IMG/VR virus record: IMGVR_UViG_3300022929_000157
Coordinates: 1 to 27,849 of that record
Direction: 5' to 3' (one strand)
Source of the DNA: a virus
Length of the DNA: 27,849 nucleotides
In this document: positions 6,743 to 14,721 of the stretch, piece by piece
How positions within the stretch are numbered: position 1 is the stretch's first letter
How the letters are laid out: each line of letters opens with the position of its first letter
Made by a program: the position numbers and the translations under genes
The notes under the pieces: model-generated
Told to the model about the DNA's origin: nothing
Database searches by the model: none
What the model saw: only the letters and a program-made list of their open reading frames with translations

Positions 6743-8611
6743 GATGTCGTTCTCCTTTCGGTATTCTGTGTGAGAAGCGGTTTGACTTATCAAGGTTTCT
6801 TCGGTGGAGGCTGTTCTGCGAGCGCGAGGATGCCCTTTGGGAAGAAGGTCATTGTCTTGCTTGTAGTTGGGGTTAGATGGCCTACCGGTTCGTAGAAGGT
6901 AAAGGAAAGCATTGACTCGTGCGATACCCCAACCGTTGCGGGACATGTTAGGGGCGTGACTTGTGGAGAAAGCACCAGCACCACGACGGAACACAGTAAG
7001 AAGCGCACCCATAGAGGCTTTACTACCTTTACCCTTCTTGTTATGTTCCTGCATTTTGTTTTGAATGGTCTTACGGGTAGCGGGCGACACAACAATTGAT
7101 TTATTGGGTTTTTTGGCTGAACCGGGTGGATTTTTCTTAGAACCACGCCGTCGCTCGCTTGGCTTGGCTGGCGTTTTGCGTGGGTCATTGGGGCCGGGTC
7201 GTCCATGCTGTCCTCCGTGCTTCGCTTCAACTGTCTCTTCAATCTTTACCGCACTTTCAATGGTTGCGCGTGGATAAGCGGGCTTGTGGACGATGGCGAG
7301 ATGGTCAAAGGTAAAGTCCATGTCAAAGACCATGCCTTTTTCATTTGCTGAGATGGGAACGCCGTAGCCGCCAATAGATACACCGTAGTCGGGCTTAAGC
7401 CACATACCGGACTCCAAAGCCTCAAACAATTCGCTTCGTGCGACATGGGCAACATAGCGGACTTCATACCCCTCTTCTCCTTTGTCATCCATTTCAGCAG
7501 ACGCCACAATACCAACATTGGCTTCGTTGACGCCGCCATCGGTGTTGCGCTCAAAGCCAACAGCCTTTGGCTTTGGATGGTTAAGGGTTAAGTCTGCACC
7601 AAACATTTGCTTGACGGTGGCTTCGGCACCACGCTTTGTCAAGGCCCACTTGTTCTTGTTGAAACCCTCATGGAAAGCAACACCTTTTATTTCCATAATA
7701 GTATTGCCTGTGGATGCCTCAACAGTTGCGCTAATGGATTCAACGGATGCTTCCATTGTGACATTGACCGGCTTACAGGTACCATTGACCATTTCTTCTC
7801 CGATGGGGCATTCTTCCGACGCCTTCATCTTTTTATCATAGCCAGCGGTTTTTTCTTCATCCTCATCTTCGTGATAGGATGCGAGTTTTTTTCCTGTTTT
7901 TTCCTCGTATTCTTCGTGACTCTTACCGGGCATAAACACAGTATCGTCACCTTCCTTATGAGAATGAATGCCATCAAGACCTAACTCTTTTGCTCGGCTT
8001 TGCGCTTCGCCGGGATTATCAAAAACATCGCGACGAATCATTTTGGCTTCAACGGCTTCTGTGCAACCACAACCACAGCCACCTTCCTCAGCCTCAACGA
8101 CTTCTTCAATTCCTTCAAGGATTTCTCCTTCGTTTTGCATCCATTCATCATAGAGCAACCATGCTCTTTTTGCATCATAGGATTCGCCGTTTTCCGCTTC
8201 AACCTTGCGCCCACCTTCCCATTGTCGGCATGACCAATAGCGTGCTTTGGTTCGTGGGCCGGGACTGTCGCAGTTGTGGCGACTTCGGAAGTTTTTGCGC
8301 CGTTGTGGGTCATCACGCTTGATTTCCATGTTGGGGTCGCCAAAGCGAACAATCACAACACGACCGGCTTCGTTTTGCACATACACGGCAAATTTCTTAG
8401 GGCCACCGGAGGTGCGGAACGGTTTGTTGAGCGTCACCTTTTTTCCTTGATATTCGGCGGATTCAACAGTTTCGCTTTGCGCCTCGTCATACATAGAGTT
8501 GCAGACAGCCGCACGCTGTTGTGTGCTTGGGTATTTTGCTACGGTCTTATCGTCACCCATGCACCTATCCATGTAAGCGTCACGGCTTTCGCCATCACGA
8601 ACATCGGGCAT
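6269..8611 (-). CDS. Prohead maturation protease fused to scaffold, multi-domain
   Basis: 780 aa. Domains in order: an N-terminal module (about 1-42, YMDRCMGDD...QRAAVCNSMYDEA) and a basic module (about 60-131, LNKPFRTSGGPKKFAVYV to RYWSCRQW), both common in marine phage head proteins; a Glu-rich linker with a CGCGC cluster (179-183); and a protease domain (about 303-455) with candidate His345 (LTLNHP), Ser412 (DYGVSIGG) and the FDHLAIVHKPAYPRA signature at 435-449, as in prohead proteases. A basic linker follows, then a DUF5824-like module (about 505-597, RRGAGAFSTSHAPNMSRNGW, DNDLLPKGHPRA) and a C-terminal acidic coiled-coil scaffold (about 624-780). It cleaves and guides capsid assembly. 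The start has no clear ribosome site. Confidence 0.8.
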   Translation of the reverse strand: MPDVRDGESRDAYMDRCMGDDKTVAKYPSTQQRAAVCNSMYDEAQSETVESAEYQGKKVTLNKPFRTSGGPKKFAVYVQNEAGRVVIVRFGDPNMEIKRDDPQRRKNFRSRHNCDSPGPRTKARYWSCRQWEGGRKVEAENGESYDAKRAWLLYDEWMQNEGEILEGIEEVVEAEEGGCGCGCTEAVEAKMIRRDVFDNPGEAQSRAKELGLDGIHSHKEGDDTVFMPGKSHEEYEEKTGKKLASYHEDEDEEKTAGYDKKMKASEECPIGEEMVNGTCKPVNVTMEASVESISATVEASTGNTIMEIKGVAFHEGFNKNKWALTKRGAEATVKQMFGADLTLNHPKPKAVGFERNTDGGVNEANVGIVASAEMDDKGEEGYEVRYVAHVARSELFEALESGMWLKPDYGVSIGGYGVPISANEKGMVFDMDFTFDHLAIVHKPAYPRATIESAVKIEETVEAKHGGQHGRPGPNDPRKTPAKPSERRRGSKKNPPGSAKKPNKSIVVSPATRKTIQNKMQEHNKKGKGSKASMGALLTVFRRGAGAFSTSHAPNMSRNGWGIARVNAFLYLLRTGRPSNPNYKQDNDLLPKGHPRARRTASTEETLISQTASHTEYRKENDIMSEEHIVEENAQASEMEALQAELVLARAELENMRAMEAAKHEESRLSLVEAATSLGMKGHEDLSSETLESIIASWKESHPEPVVDMKPAEPAVASEESSPAPVSEKVVANYLNGKMVETPESLYSQAWNAWASAWNKTLSGVETSDDRIRAPRFEQL

Positions 8612-8636
8612 GGGCTATCCACATACCGAGTGACTT

Positions 8637-9092
8637 TTAATCTAATCGCCACAACTGTTGTCCGTCGTTTCGTATTTCATCATACAATTTTTCAGACATA
8701 ATGTCTCGGACATCCTCGTAGGATAGAACAGCCTTATAACCCAACTTTGTGACTACTTTTACGAGATTTGCCATGTGTGTGCCGTCAATTGGATTTAGAA
8801 CAGTTATTTTTGGCCTTAAACCAAGATGGTGATTGCGAACCGATAACAAATAGGAATGCCAGCCACTTTGCCGGTATTCGGGAAGAATAAAAGTATTGCC
8901 AACAAAATGAAAGTGCCCTAAGTCAAGGGAACCTGTGTAGCCTACGGGGTGCCCGTCATAACGAAGCACCCAATGAGACATCAAGTCAAAAATTTCGGGA
9001 TAGCCTTTTTCCGATGGCGTTTGGTATTCGTAAGGCCAAGCGTCGTGAAGAAAGCGATACTTCTTTACCGTTAATCCTCTTTCTTCTTCCAT
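8637..9092 (-). CDS. GNAT-like acetyltransferase
   Basis: 151 aa. The central segment (LMSHWVLRYDGHPVGYTGSL ... GNTFILPEYRQSGWHSYLLS) matches the GNAT fold: beta4 and then motif A, with RQSGWHSYLL in place of the acetyl-CoA-binding Q/RxxGxG/A loop. The C-terminal helix and strand (HMANLVKVVTKLGYKAVLSY) fit motif B. GNAT-like genes are frequent in phage head modules and their targets are mostly unknown. The start overlaps the membrane-protein gene by 22 nt. The usual Gly-x-Gly is altered, so CoA binding is not certain. Confidence 0.6.
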   Translation of the reverse strand: MEEERGLTVKKYRFLHDAWPYEYQTPSEKGYPEIFDLMSHWVLRYDGHPVGYTGSLDLGHFHFVGNTFILPEYRQSGWHSYLLSVRNHHLGLRPKITVLNPIDGTHMANLVKVVTKLGYKAVLSYEDVRDIMSEKLYDEIRNDGQQLWRLD

Positions 9093-9499
9093 ACGGCCTT
9101 ACCTTCCGCCACCAATTGTATTCTTGCTCGGCGTTCTTCGGCATCCATCGTATGTTTGTGTTCTTGGGCTTTGAGAGCCATTTGGCGTTCCAACTCGGCA
9201 CGCTTTTCCATAACACGGGTTTGGGACTCAATGACTGATGGGTGCAATTCTGTTTCAGTCTGTTGTTCTTGCTTCCACAACTCAAGCATGGTTGCGAAGG
9301 CTGGTTGTGCCGTTCCACCAATGATTGCGATAAGGGCAATAAAGCCCTCAATGTTTTCAAGCACGACATCGGGTTTGGCGATACCCATAGCGACTACTGC
9401 GCCACTGGCGGCAAGCCATAGATAAACGGCGGGAAGTGCCGTCCACTTAATCATGCGGTCGTTCACTGAATCTTTGTGTTCTCTTGTCATAATTTTCAC
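9071..9499 (-). CDS. Two-helix membrane protein with coiled-coil tail
   Basis: 142 aa. Two hydrophobic helices (about 22-41, LPAVYLWLAASGAVVAMGIA, and about 52-70, GFIALIAIIGGTAQPAFATM) are followed by a long charged helix (about 72-142, RVMEKRAELERQMALKAQEH). The ATG overlaps the portal stop (ATGA), so the gene is coupled to the portal. It could be a holin-like or membrane-linked head-assembly protein. No family is recognised with confidence. Confidence 0.65.
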   Translation of the reverse strand: MKIMTREHKDSVNDRMIKWTALPAVYLWLAASGAVVAMGIAKPDVVLENIEGFIALIAIIGGTAQPAFATMLELWKQEQQTETELHPSVIESQTRVMEKRAELERQMALKAQEHKHTMDAEERRARIQLVAEGKAVWKKKED

Positions 9500-10845
9500 A
9501 CCATTTCGTTGCTTCTTGGTAGCGTTCCCGTTTGCTTAGAAGTTTTATCCAATCGGGTTTCACCGTCGCTTTCGGGTTGCATTCCGATGAGGTCAAGTGA
9601 CTGATTAAGTGTTAGGATTCCTGCTTGATAACCCATAACTGCGCGCTTCATAGACTCAATCGGGGACTCTTCTGCGATAGGTTCAAACATGAATTCGGGC
9701 AAGTCTTTCATTTGATGCTTGATGCCTTTTAATTCAAGTTGCTTAGAAAACAATTGCATAACGCCTTGCTTGACGATAGATTGCAGACGACTGATAGCAG
9801 TGTTGGCCCACATGTTGGCGTTGTAGGTGGCGGCAAAGGTTGAGCCCTTTTCTTGACCGGCGGCAACACGAGGCACATGGAGAACAGCGGCAACATTGGC
9901 ACCCACCATGTCAAGGAATCCGCTATTGTCGGGAATGGTGTTGTGCAGGTCTACATGGTGCAAGGACACATAGGAAGGTAGGATTGGCATTTGGTCGCCA
10001 CGCAGACCCTCAAACAACTTCACTACTTCATCCATAATGATACCCAAACGCTCGGCTTGTTCGTCGGGGTCGGTGATGTGTTCAATGGCCGATTTGTCAA
10101 TCGTGATGAATTGTTTAGTCATACTGTCCTCAAGAGCGATGCGGTTATTCATGCTGTTGTATTTGACACGGACAACCTGCTCAAGCGACGAAAAACGGGA
10201 TTGACCCCACACACCGTAGGTTTGACGGAGTTTGGTGTCCTCAAACCAATTTGATTTGTAGTCCGTGCGAAGGTGAACAATCTCGGCTTTGGGAAACACC
10301 ATTGTCTCAATACCTTGTTCTCGTAGAATGTAAAAGTCATTGGACATAATAGGGCTGTTTTCGTCTGCCGTAAAAGGCAGACCTCGTGCGCCTCGGTTAT
10401 CAACAATGGTGATTTGTCGGATAGGAAGGCTTTGGATAGCCGTGATACCAACGCCGGTGCGACCTACCAACTTGTTGATGTCGTTCCCATAGACTTGCAG
10501 ATTGCGAAGCGCGTTGATGAGGAAGTCGTCAAAGTCTACTCGCTCTACCATTTCAGCGATAGCGGCCCGTATAGAGGCGTTCTTAGCCTTTGCGTAGTCA
10601 ATACGGTAGTTGTTAGCGGTAAGCGAAACGGAACGCACAGCACCGTTTAATTCGGGGTCAAGTTTGACCATGTTATCATAGAGGTCAAATTTGTTTTTGA
10701 AGTTGGTGTCGCTTTGGAATTTCTCGGTGTCCTCAAAAATGTTTGGGAGTCCAGCGGCTACGCTGAGGGAAACATTTGACCCGACTCGTTGAATCGGGAC
10801 TTCTTCGGCCACAGCGTTGCGGCGGAACCTATCAAAGATACCCAT
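9496..10845 (-). CDS. Portal protein
   Basis: 449 aa, typical portal length. N-terminal MGIFDRFRRN, then wing/stem features: KFDLYDNMVKLDPELNGAVR with SVSLTANNY, FDDFLINALRNLQVYGNDIN, and IQSLPIRQITIVDN, followed by HLRTDYKSNWFEDTKLRQTYGVWG. A C-terminal region around GANVAAVLHVPRVAAGQEKG matches the portal crown segment where a lipid/nucleotide-free loop precedes the long helix. The dodecameric ring is the DNA channel and docks the terminase. It is the first gene of the virion operon, with a TATA-like element centred 26 nt upstream of the ATG, so the mRNA is probably leaderless. Confidence 0.85.
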   Translation of the reverse strand: MGIFDRFRRNAVAEEVPIQRVGSNVSLSVAAGLPNIFEDTEKFQSDTNFKNKFDLYDNMVKLDPELNGAVRSVSLTANNYRIDYAKAKNASIRAAIAEMVERVDFDDFLINALRNLQVYGNDINKLVGRTGVGITAIQSLPIRQITIVDNRGARGLPFTADENSPIMSNDFYILREQGIETMVFPKAEIVHLRTDYKSNWFEDTKLRQTYGVWGQSRFSSLEQVVRVKYNSMNNRIALEDSMTKQFITIDKSAIEHITDPDEQAERLGIIMDEVVKLFEGLRGDQMPILPSYVSLHHVDLHNTIPDNSGFLDMVGANVAAVLHVPRVAAGQEKGSTFAATYNANMWANTAISRLQSIVKQGVMQLFSKQLELKGIKHQMKDLPEFMFEPIAEESPIESMKRAVMGYQAGILTLNQSLDLIGMQPESDGETRLDKTSKQTGTLPRSNEMV

Positions 10846-10865
10846 GTCTAAGGGGGTGTGTTGCG

Positions 10866-10876
10866 CGTTTTATCAA
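10866..10876 (-). promoter_or_regulatory. Virion-operon promoter (TATA-like)
   Basis: On the minus strand a TTGATAAAAC element is centred about 26 nt before the portal ATG, the spacing expected when transcription starts at the start codon. No GTTAGNCG box lies within 60 bp upstream, unlike the accessory promoters. The TATA match is weaker than in the accessory promoters, so a late activator may help it. Confidence 0.45.
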
Positions 10877-11112
10877 TGTAGCGTATTTTTTTGTTTTTCT
10901 TGATTATTTTTCTACAAAAAGAATAAATCGCACGCCGTAGTGTCTTTTCGCTAATTCTTTTTTTGTTTCATAGATGGGTAAGAAGAAGTTGTAACAAGGA
11001 ATAGAATAGCGGCCTTTGATACATACCTATGAAGAAATAAAAGAATTAGAAAATCGGGGCGCAGTGTAGCGTTTTATTTTTTTTGTTGGTTCTAAATCAA
11101 GAAAAAGATAAA

Positions 11113-11123
11113 CCTTCATAAAG
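11113..11123 (+). promoter_or_regulatory. Phosphoesterase-terminase operon promoter
   Basis: CCTTCATAAAG is centred about 26 nt before the ATG at 11145, which fits an archaeal TATA box for a leaderless message. The preceding AAAAAGATAAA is purine-rich, as expected for a BRE. No GTTAGNCG box is present upstream. Confidence 0.5.
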
Positions 11124-11144
11124 GGTTCAATAGTGCGTTTAACT

Positions 11145-12569
11145 ATGAGAGCGACACCCGAATACGGATATGACCTCATCGCCAAGCACTACGACAGCAA
11201 CAAGAGCAAGTTGGAAAACGCTCGCATTCTTCACGGGATTGACCCCAAGAAGTCTGTCAAAGGGTGGGAGATGTCAATTTACCGATGGCTACGCAACGAA
11301 AAAGTGGTGCCAGCGGAACCTATTCAACCACCGGCTGATGTGAACAAATCATACCACTACGACGACATTAACGACACTTACTACACTTTCTTAACGATTG
11401 CCGACCAAATGGTGTCTGTCAGTGGTGATAAACACCGAGCCATGAAAGAAGCCTACTCAAACATGGTTGGCAAAGGTGCCTCCATGAATGAAATCACACG
11501 AGACTTCGGCATTCCTCGTGCTTGGTTTGACGAATACCGCCGACGCCACGGGTGGACACACGATATGTCCCCTTACACCGATGAAGAAATCGCCACCACT
11601 GATGTTGACCAACTCGTTGAAGATTTAGTGTTAAAGAAAAAACATTTACTGCACGAGAAGTTTGAACGACGCAAATGGAAAGAAATTGAATCATCGGCTG
11701 AAAAATACGATATGTTTTCTTCGCTGGTTCTCAATGAGTTTAAGCAGTTGATTGGCGACGAGTTGCCCGAAGTGCCGGAAATTATGATGGTGGACGAAGG
11801 GGCCGATTATTCCCTCGTCATTAGCCCCACAGACTTTCATTGGGGCAAATACGGATGGGTTGATGAAGTCGGTGAGACTTACAACTTCAACGAGGCCCGA
11901 AAGCGGTTGATGGAAAAGACCGAAGAGTTGCTTTGTCGCTTGCCTTCCCGCCCCGAACAAATCATTTTGGCTACGGGTAGCGATTGGTTCCATGTTGATA
12001 CCGATGCTGGCACAACAACCAAAGGCACACCACAGGATATGTGCGGAAGTCCTGCTGAAATCCTTATGACCGGCTGTAAGTTGGCACGAGAACACATTGA
12101 CTTGCTACGACAAATTGCACCTGTCAAGGTAGTGTTCATGCCCGGAAACCACGACCGTATGTCTGCCATCGCTCTTATGATGTATCTATCGGCTGTCTAT
12201 GAGAATGTGGAGGACTGTGAAGTTGTTGTCAGTCCATCTACCCGCCAATATGTTCACTACGGCAACAATTTGTTGGGCTTTATTCATGGCGACGGGGCAC
12301 GAAATCTCGTTGAGTTGATGAGCAACGAACAAAGAAAATTGTGGGGAGAATGCGAACACCACGCTTGGTTCCACGGTCATTTGCATCACCGACAGGTTGT
12401 TGAAAAGGGCGGTTGCTTGATTGTTCAATTGCCGTCGCTTGCAGGACATGACCGATACCACGCACGACAAGGCTACACCACAAGCCAAGCAGGATTGGCC
12501 GCTCATCTTATTGACAAAGAAAAAGGTTTGATTGCAACCTTCTTTGCGCCCGTGGAGGGTCAGCATTGA
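11145..12569 (+). CDS. Calcineurin-like metallophosphoesterase with N-terminal helical domain
   Basis: 474 aa. The C-terminal half carries the metallophosphoesterase motifs in order: D230-x-H232 (SPTDFHWGK), G-S-D280, the PGNHDR motif with N335 and H336, H381 (FIHGDG), and GHLH with H412 and H414, a full two-metal site. Residues about 1-135 are helical with a helix-turn-helix-like segment (KGASMNEITRDFGIPRAWFD). Such proteins often precede the large terminase in marine phages; the N-terminal domain could serve as the small-terminase/DNA-recognition part, but that is inference. ATG 11145 was chosen over GTG 11133 because of the TATA spacing. Confidence 0.8.
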   Translation: MRATPEYGYDLIAKHYDSNKSKLENARILHGIDPKKSVKGWEMSIYRWLRNEKVVPAEPIQPPADVNKSYHYDDINDTYYTFLTIADQMVSVSGDKHRAMKEAYSNMVGKGASMNEITRDFGIPRAWFDEYRRRHGWTHDMSPYTDEEIATTDVDQLVEDLVLKKKHLLHEKFERRKWKEIESSAEKYDMFSSLVLNEFKQLIGDELPEVPEIMMVDEGADYSLVISPTDFHWGKYGWVDEVGETYNFNEARKRLMEKTEELLCRLPSRPEQIILATGSDWFHVDTDAGTTTKGTPQDMCGSPAEILMTGCKLAREHIDLLRQIAPVKVVFMPGNHDRMSAIALMMYLSAVYENVEDCEVVVSPSTRQYVHYGNNLLGFIHGDGARNLVELMSNEQRKLWGECEHHAWFHGHLHHRQVVEKGGCLIVQLPSLAGHDRYHARQGYTTSQAGLAAHLIDKEKGLIATFFAPVEGQH

Positions 12570-12712
12570 ATGGTCAAATCAAAAAGTTAAGAAAATGCAA
12601 CAACTGTGGACACGAGTATTTTTCCCGCTATAATACACATAAAAAATGGTGTAAAAAAACAAAGAAAATGGTGTATTGCGGCACAGCAAGGGTGATTCGT
12701 GATGAAGCGTGA
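12566..12712 (+). CDS. 48-aa C2HC zinc-finger microprotein, TTG start
   Basis: 48 aa. It starts at TTG 12566, overlapping the phosphoesterase stop (TTGA), with GGAGGG 6 nt upstream. The motif C11-x2-C14-x10-H25-x3-C29 (CNNCGHEY ... HKKWC) is a C2HC-type zinc finger, followed by YCGTARVIRDEA. It is basic and probably binds nucleic acid or a partner protein. It lies between the phosphoesterase and the terminase, so a packaging accessory role is possible. Confidence 0.6.
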   Translation: MNGQIKKLRKCNNCGHEYFSRYNTHKKWCKKTKKMVYCGTARVIRDEA

Positions 12713-12824
12713 ACATGTCCGATGCGATTCGTGCGGATGGGAAAGTAAATCTCTTTCTCAAGCCAAGGCTTATACGAGGGTTTGTCCGTATTGTGATATG
12801 CGCTCGCTTAGGCCGTGGTCGTGA
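12702..12824 (+). CDS. 40-aa zinc-ribbon microprotein
   Basis: 40 aa with two CxxC knuckles: C8-x2-C11 (VRCDSCGW) and C28-x2-C31 (VCPYCDM), spaced like a small zinc ribbon. It overlaps the end of the 48-aa gene by 11 nt in a different frame. Similar microproteins recur through the window. Function unknown; DNA or protein binding is likely from the fold class. Confidence 0.6.
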   Translation: MKREHVRCDSCGWESKSLSQAKAYTRVCPYCDMRSLRPWS

Positions 12825-12886
12825 ATGTATGTCTTTGAAGGTTGATATTTTTTGGAATTTTCCAGTGAACATGTTTGTGATGCCCA

Positions 12887-14377
12887 ATGTCCCAAATCAA
12901 ATCAGCATTAGCCTTTGAGCGAGCAAGAAACGATGTTTCCTACTTTTATCGTTGGCTTGGCTACGCTTGGGGCGACCACATAGGCGAATGGATGAACATT
13001 TACACCAACAGGAAGGGTGCCCATGTGCATAGGGTGTGTATTATTGCACCACGAAGTCACAGCAAGTCAACTACTCTTGGCGTAAAACTATTGCACATGT
13101 GTTTGTTTGAGAAGTTTAATGGCAAACCTATGGACATTTGGTTGTTTTCGGCATCGCAGGACACAGCGGTTCGTCGGCTGGCTGAGATTAGAAAGGACTT
13201 AACAACCCACAAAGAGTTGGCAAGGTATATTGACAGCAAAAAAGGTGGTAAAAAAGAATTGTGGCTCAACAACGGGGCAGTTATTCGCTGTTCCTCCGTC
13301 GGTTCTGCCATTCGTGGCGACCACCCCGCAGTTGTGGCACTTGACGATGTGTTGCTGGATGCAAAGAAAGAGTTGAACAACGAACAGTTGCGCCATTGGT
13401 TGCGTAAGGTTGTCATGCCAATGCTTGACCCCGGTTCGTTTTTGTTCTGCGTCGGCACACCGATGAGCATGATGGATTTATACCACACAGAAATGCTGGA
13501 CAATCCCGAATGGAAAACGGGCACATGGTCGGCTATTCCTAATTGGGATGAAAGCAAACACGAGCCGGAAAATCTGTATGCGCTTTGGCCGGAGTTTCGC
13601 CCGCTTGATTTTCTTTTAGAGCAAAAGAAAGTGACAGGAGACTTGGAGTTTGCACAGGAATTTTTGTGTAAGGTGATTGACGATGAGGCCGCTGTCTATC
13701 CACGAAAATACACACGAGCAAACATGGACTTGGAACAGGTGTTTGACAAAGAAAAGCGTAGCGAAGGTCGGTATGTCGTTGGTTTTGACCCATCGCAAGG
13801 TTTGGGTAAAGACTACTCGGTTTTGGTGCTGGTTCGGCAAGAATCCGATGGCTCGCTGGTCGTTGCAAACATTTGGAGAAAAAATGACTTTTCCCCCGAT
13901 AGACAAGCCGACATGATAGGCGAATGGTGCAAAAGGTATAGTGCGCCACTTGCGGCTGAGGATGTTGGCTTTCAACGATTATTCCAAAGTCTGCTGGAAG
14001 CAAAAGGAATCAATGTTGATTATCGCCAAAGCCGAGTAAGCAACAAGGGATTGAAACAAGCACTGATGAACCGATTGCGGGTGTGGTTTGAACGGGGCAA
14101 AATTGTATTCCCCTATGGCGATGATGCTACAAGGCGGGTTGTTTCGGAAATGCTGGAAGAATTGGAAGCCCACGCTTGGAAAGGCGGGGACATCGTGGAC
14201 ACCGGCCCACACAACGACTTGGTTATGGCATTGGCACACGCCGTTGACCAATTCAGCCATCAAACGGCGGGCGTGGCTTGGGGCGCACGAGCAAGCGGAA
14301 AAGGCGAATGGTCGGGTGGCGTCGGTAAAGCAAAATCCCGAAGCAAGATGTTCCGAAGTGTAAGGCGTCGTTTATAA
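12887..14377 (+). CDS. terL: Terminase large subunit
   Basis: 496 aa. The ATPase domain has a Walker A-like APRSHSKST (54-62), Walker B VVALDD (149-154) and coupling motif GTP (190-192). The RNase H-like nuclease domain has D301 (GFDPSQGLGKDYS), E358 (AAEDVG) and D444 (HNDLVMALAHAV), the expected acidic triad. It cuts concatemers and pumps DNA through the portal. The ATG at 12887 is the first in frame, since a TGA lies 9 nt upstream in the same frame. It is last in the plus-strand packaging operon. Confidence 0.92.
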   Translation: MSQIKSALAFERARNDVSYFYRWLGYAWGDHIGEWMNIYTNRKGAHVHRVCIIAPRSHSKSTTLGVKLLHMCLFEKFNGKPMDIWLFSASQDTAVRRLAEIRKDLTTHKELARYIDSKKGGKKELWLNNGAVIRCSSVGSAIRGDHPAVVALDDVLLDAKKELNNEQLRHWLRKVVMPMLDPGSFLFCVGTPMSMMDLYHTEMLDNPEWKTGTWSAIPNWDESKHEPENLYALWPEFRPLDFLLEQKKVTGDLEFAQEFLCKVIDDEAAVYPRKYTRANMDLEQVFDKEKRSEGRYVVGFDPSQGLGKDYSVLVLVRQESDGSLVVANIWRKNDFSPDRQADMIGEWCKRYSAPLAAEDVGFQRLFQSLLEAKGINVDYRQSRVSNKGLKQALMNRLRVWFERGKIVFPYGDDATRRVVSEMLEELEAHAWKGGDIVDTGPHNDLVMALAHAVDQFSHQTAGVAWGARASGKGEWSGGVGKAKSRSKMFRSVRRRL

Positions 14378-14379
14378 GG

Positions 14380-14413
14380 TCTTTTTTTCAAAATTTTTAT
14401 TGCGGATTTTTTG
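14380..14413 (+). terminator. Poly-T terminator after terminase
   Basis: Just after the terminase stop there are three T tracts (a 7-T run in GTCTTTTTTTC, then 5- and 6-T runs) within about 35 nt. T-rich coding-strand tracts are the normal archaeal intrinsic terminators. A short GC hairpin (14431-14445, GTCGCC-GGC-GGCGAC) follows. Confidence 0.5.
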
Positions 14414-14640
14414 GGGTGCTAAGCAGTGCTGTCGCCGGCGGCGACCCCTGTTTTTGGCCAAATTTCGAGGGTGCCCCGTAGCGGCCACAGAAACCGCCCT
14501 TCCTGCGCCTCAAATCCTGCGGTGCTACCCATGCCGCCCCCGCCCCCGTTGCGTGCGAGGAAGGGGCGTTTATCGGCTTGTTTTGGGCATCGCCGCCGGT
14601 GGGGTGTCTGGTGGTTGTCGTTCGACGGGGTAACGCAAGG

Positions 14641-14693
14641 GGGCCCCTCCCCGCCGTGGCGGAGAGGGGCCCGTTGTACGGCTCGGAGAGCCG
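14641..14693 (-). terminator. Paired GC hairpins at 3' end of 427-aa gene
   Basis: Two inverted repeats lie 28-80 nt beyond the 427-aa gene stop. 14641-14672 has 15-nt arms starting GGGCCCCTC with a 2-nt loop and one non-Watson-Crick position. 14679-14693 has arms CGGCTC/GAGCCG with loop GGA. The single mismatch is C-A in plus-strand RNA but becomes a G-U wobble in minus-strand RNA, so the long hairpin is fully paired only in the transcript of the minus-strand gene. A 3' end or processing structure is the likely role. Confidence 0.55.
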
Positions 14694-14721
14694 GAGGGTG
14701 CGGGTTCGTCCCGCTGTGGCA

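Larger units (their letters stand above)
10846..11144. other. Divergent AT-rich regulatory region
   Basis: A 299-bp non-coding stretch separates the minus-strand virion operon from the plus-strand phosphoesterase-terminase operon. It is rich in T and A runs and contains the two TATA-like elements listed separately. No credible ORF and no GTTAGNCG box are seen. It is the natural switch region for morphogenesis genes. Confidence 0.6.
14378..14721. other. GC-rich convergent intergenic region
   Basis: 344 bp between the convergent terminase and 427-aa genes. After the T tracts it becomes very GC-rich with G/C homopolymer runs, and I see no credible gene. It holds the hairpin pair at 14641-14693 described separately. 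Forward ORFs here are low-complexity products of the composition. Confidence 0.6.

Noticed and set aside
12829-12918. A 29-codon ORF between the 40-aa zinc protein and the terminase.
   Set aside because: It overlaps the terminase start by 32 nt, has no clear ribosome site, and its sequence shows no motif.
14690-14720. A T-arm-like sequence GCGGGTTCGTCCCGC suggesting a tRNA or tRNA-derived attachment site.
   Set aside because: The loop lacks the conserved A and is two bases short, and no matching acceptor strand is found upstream.
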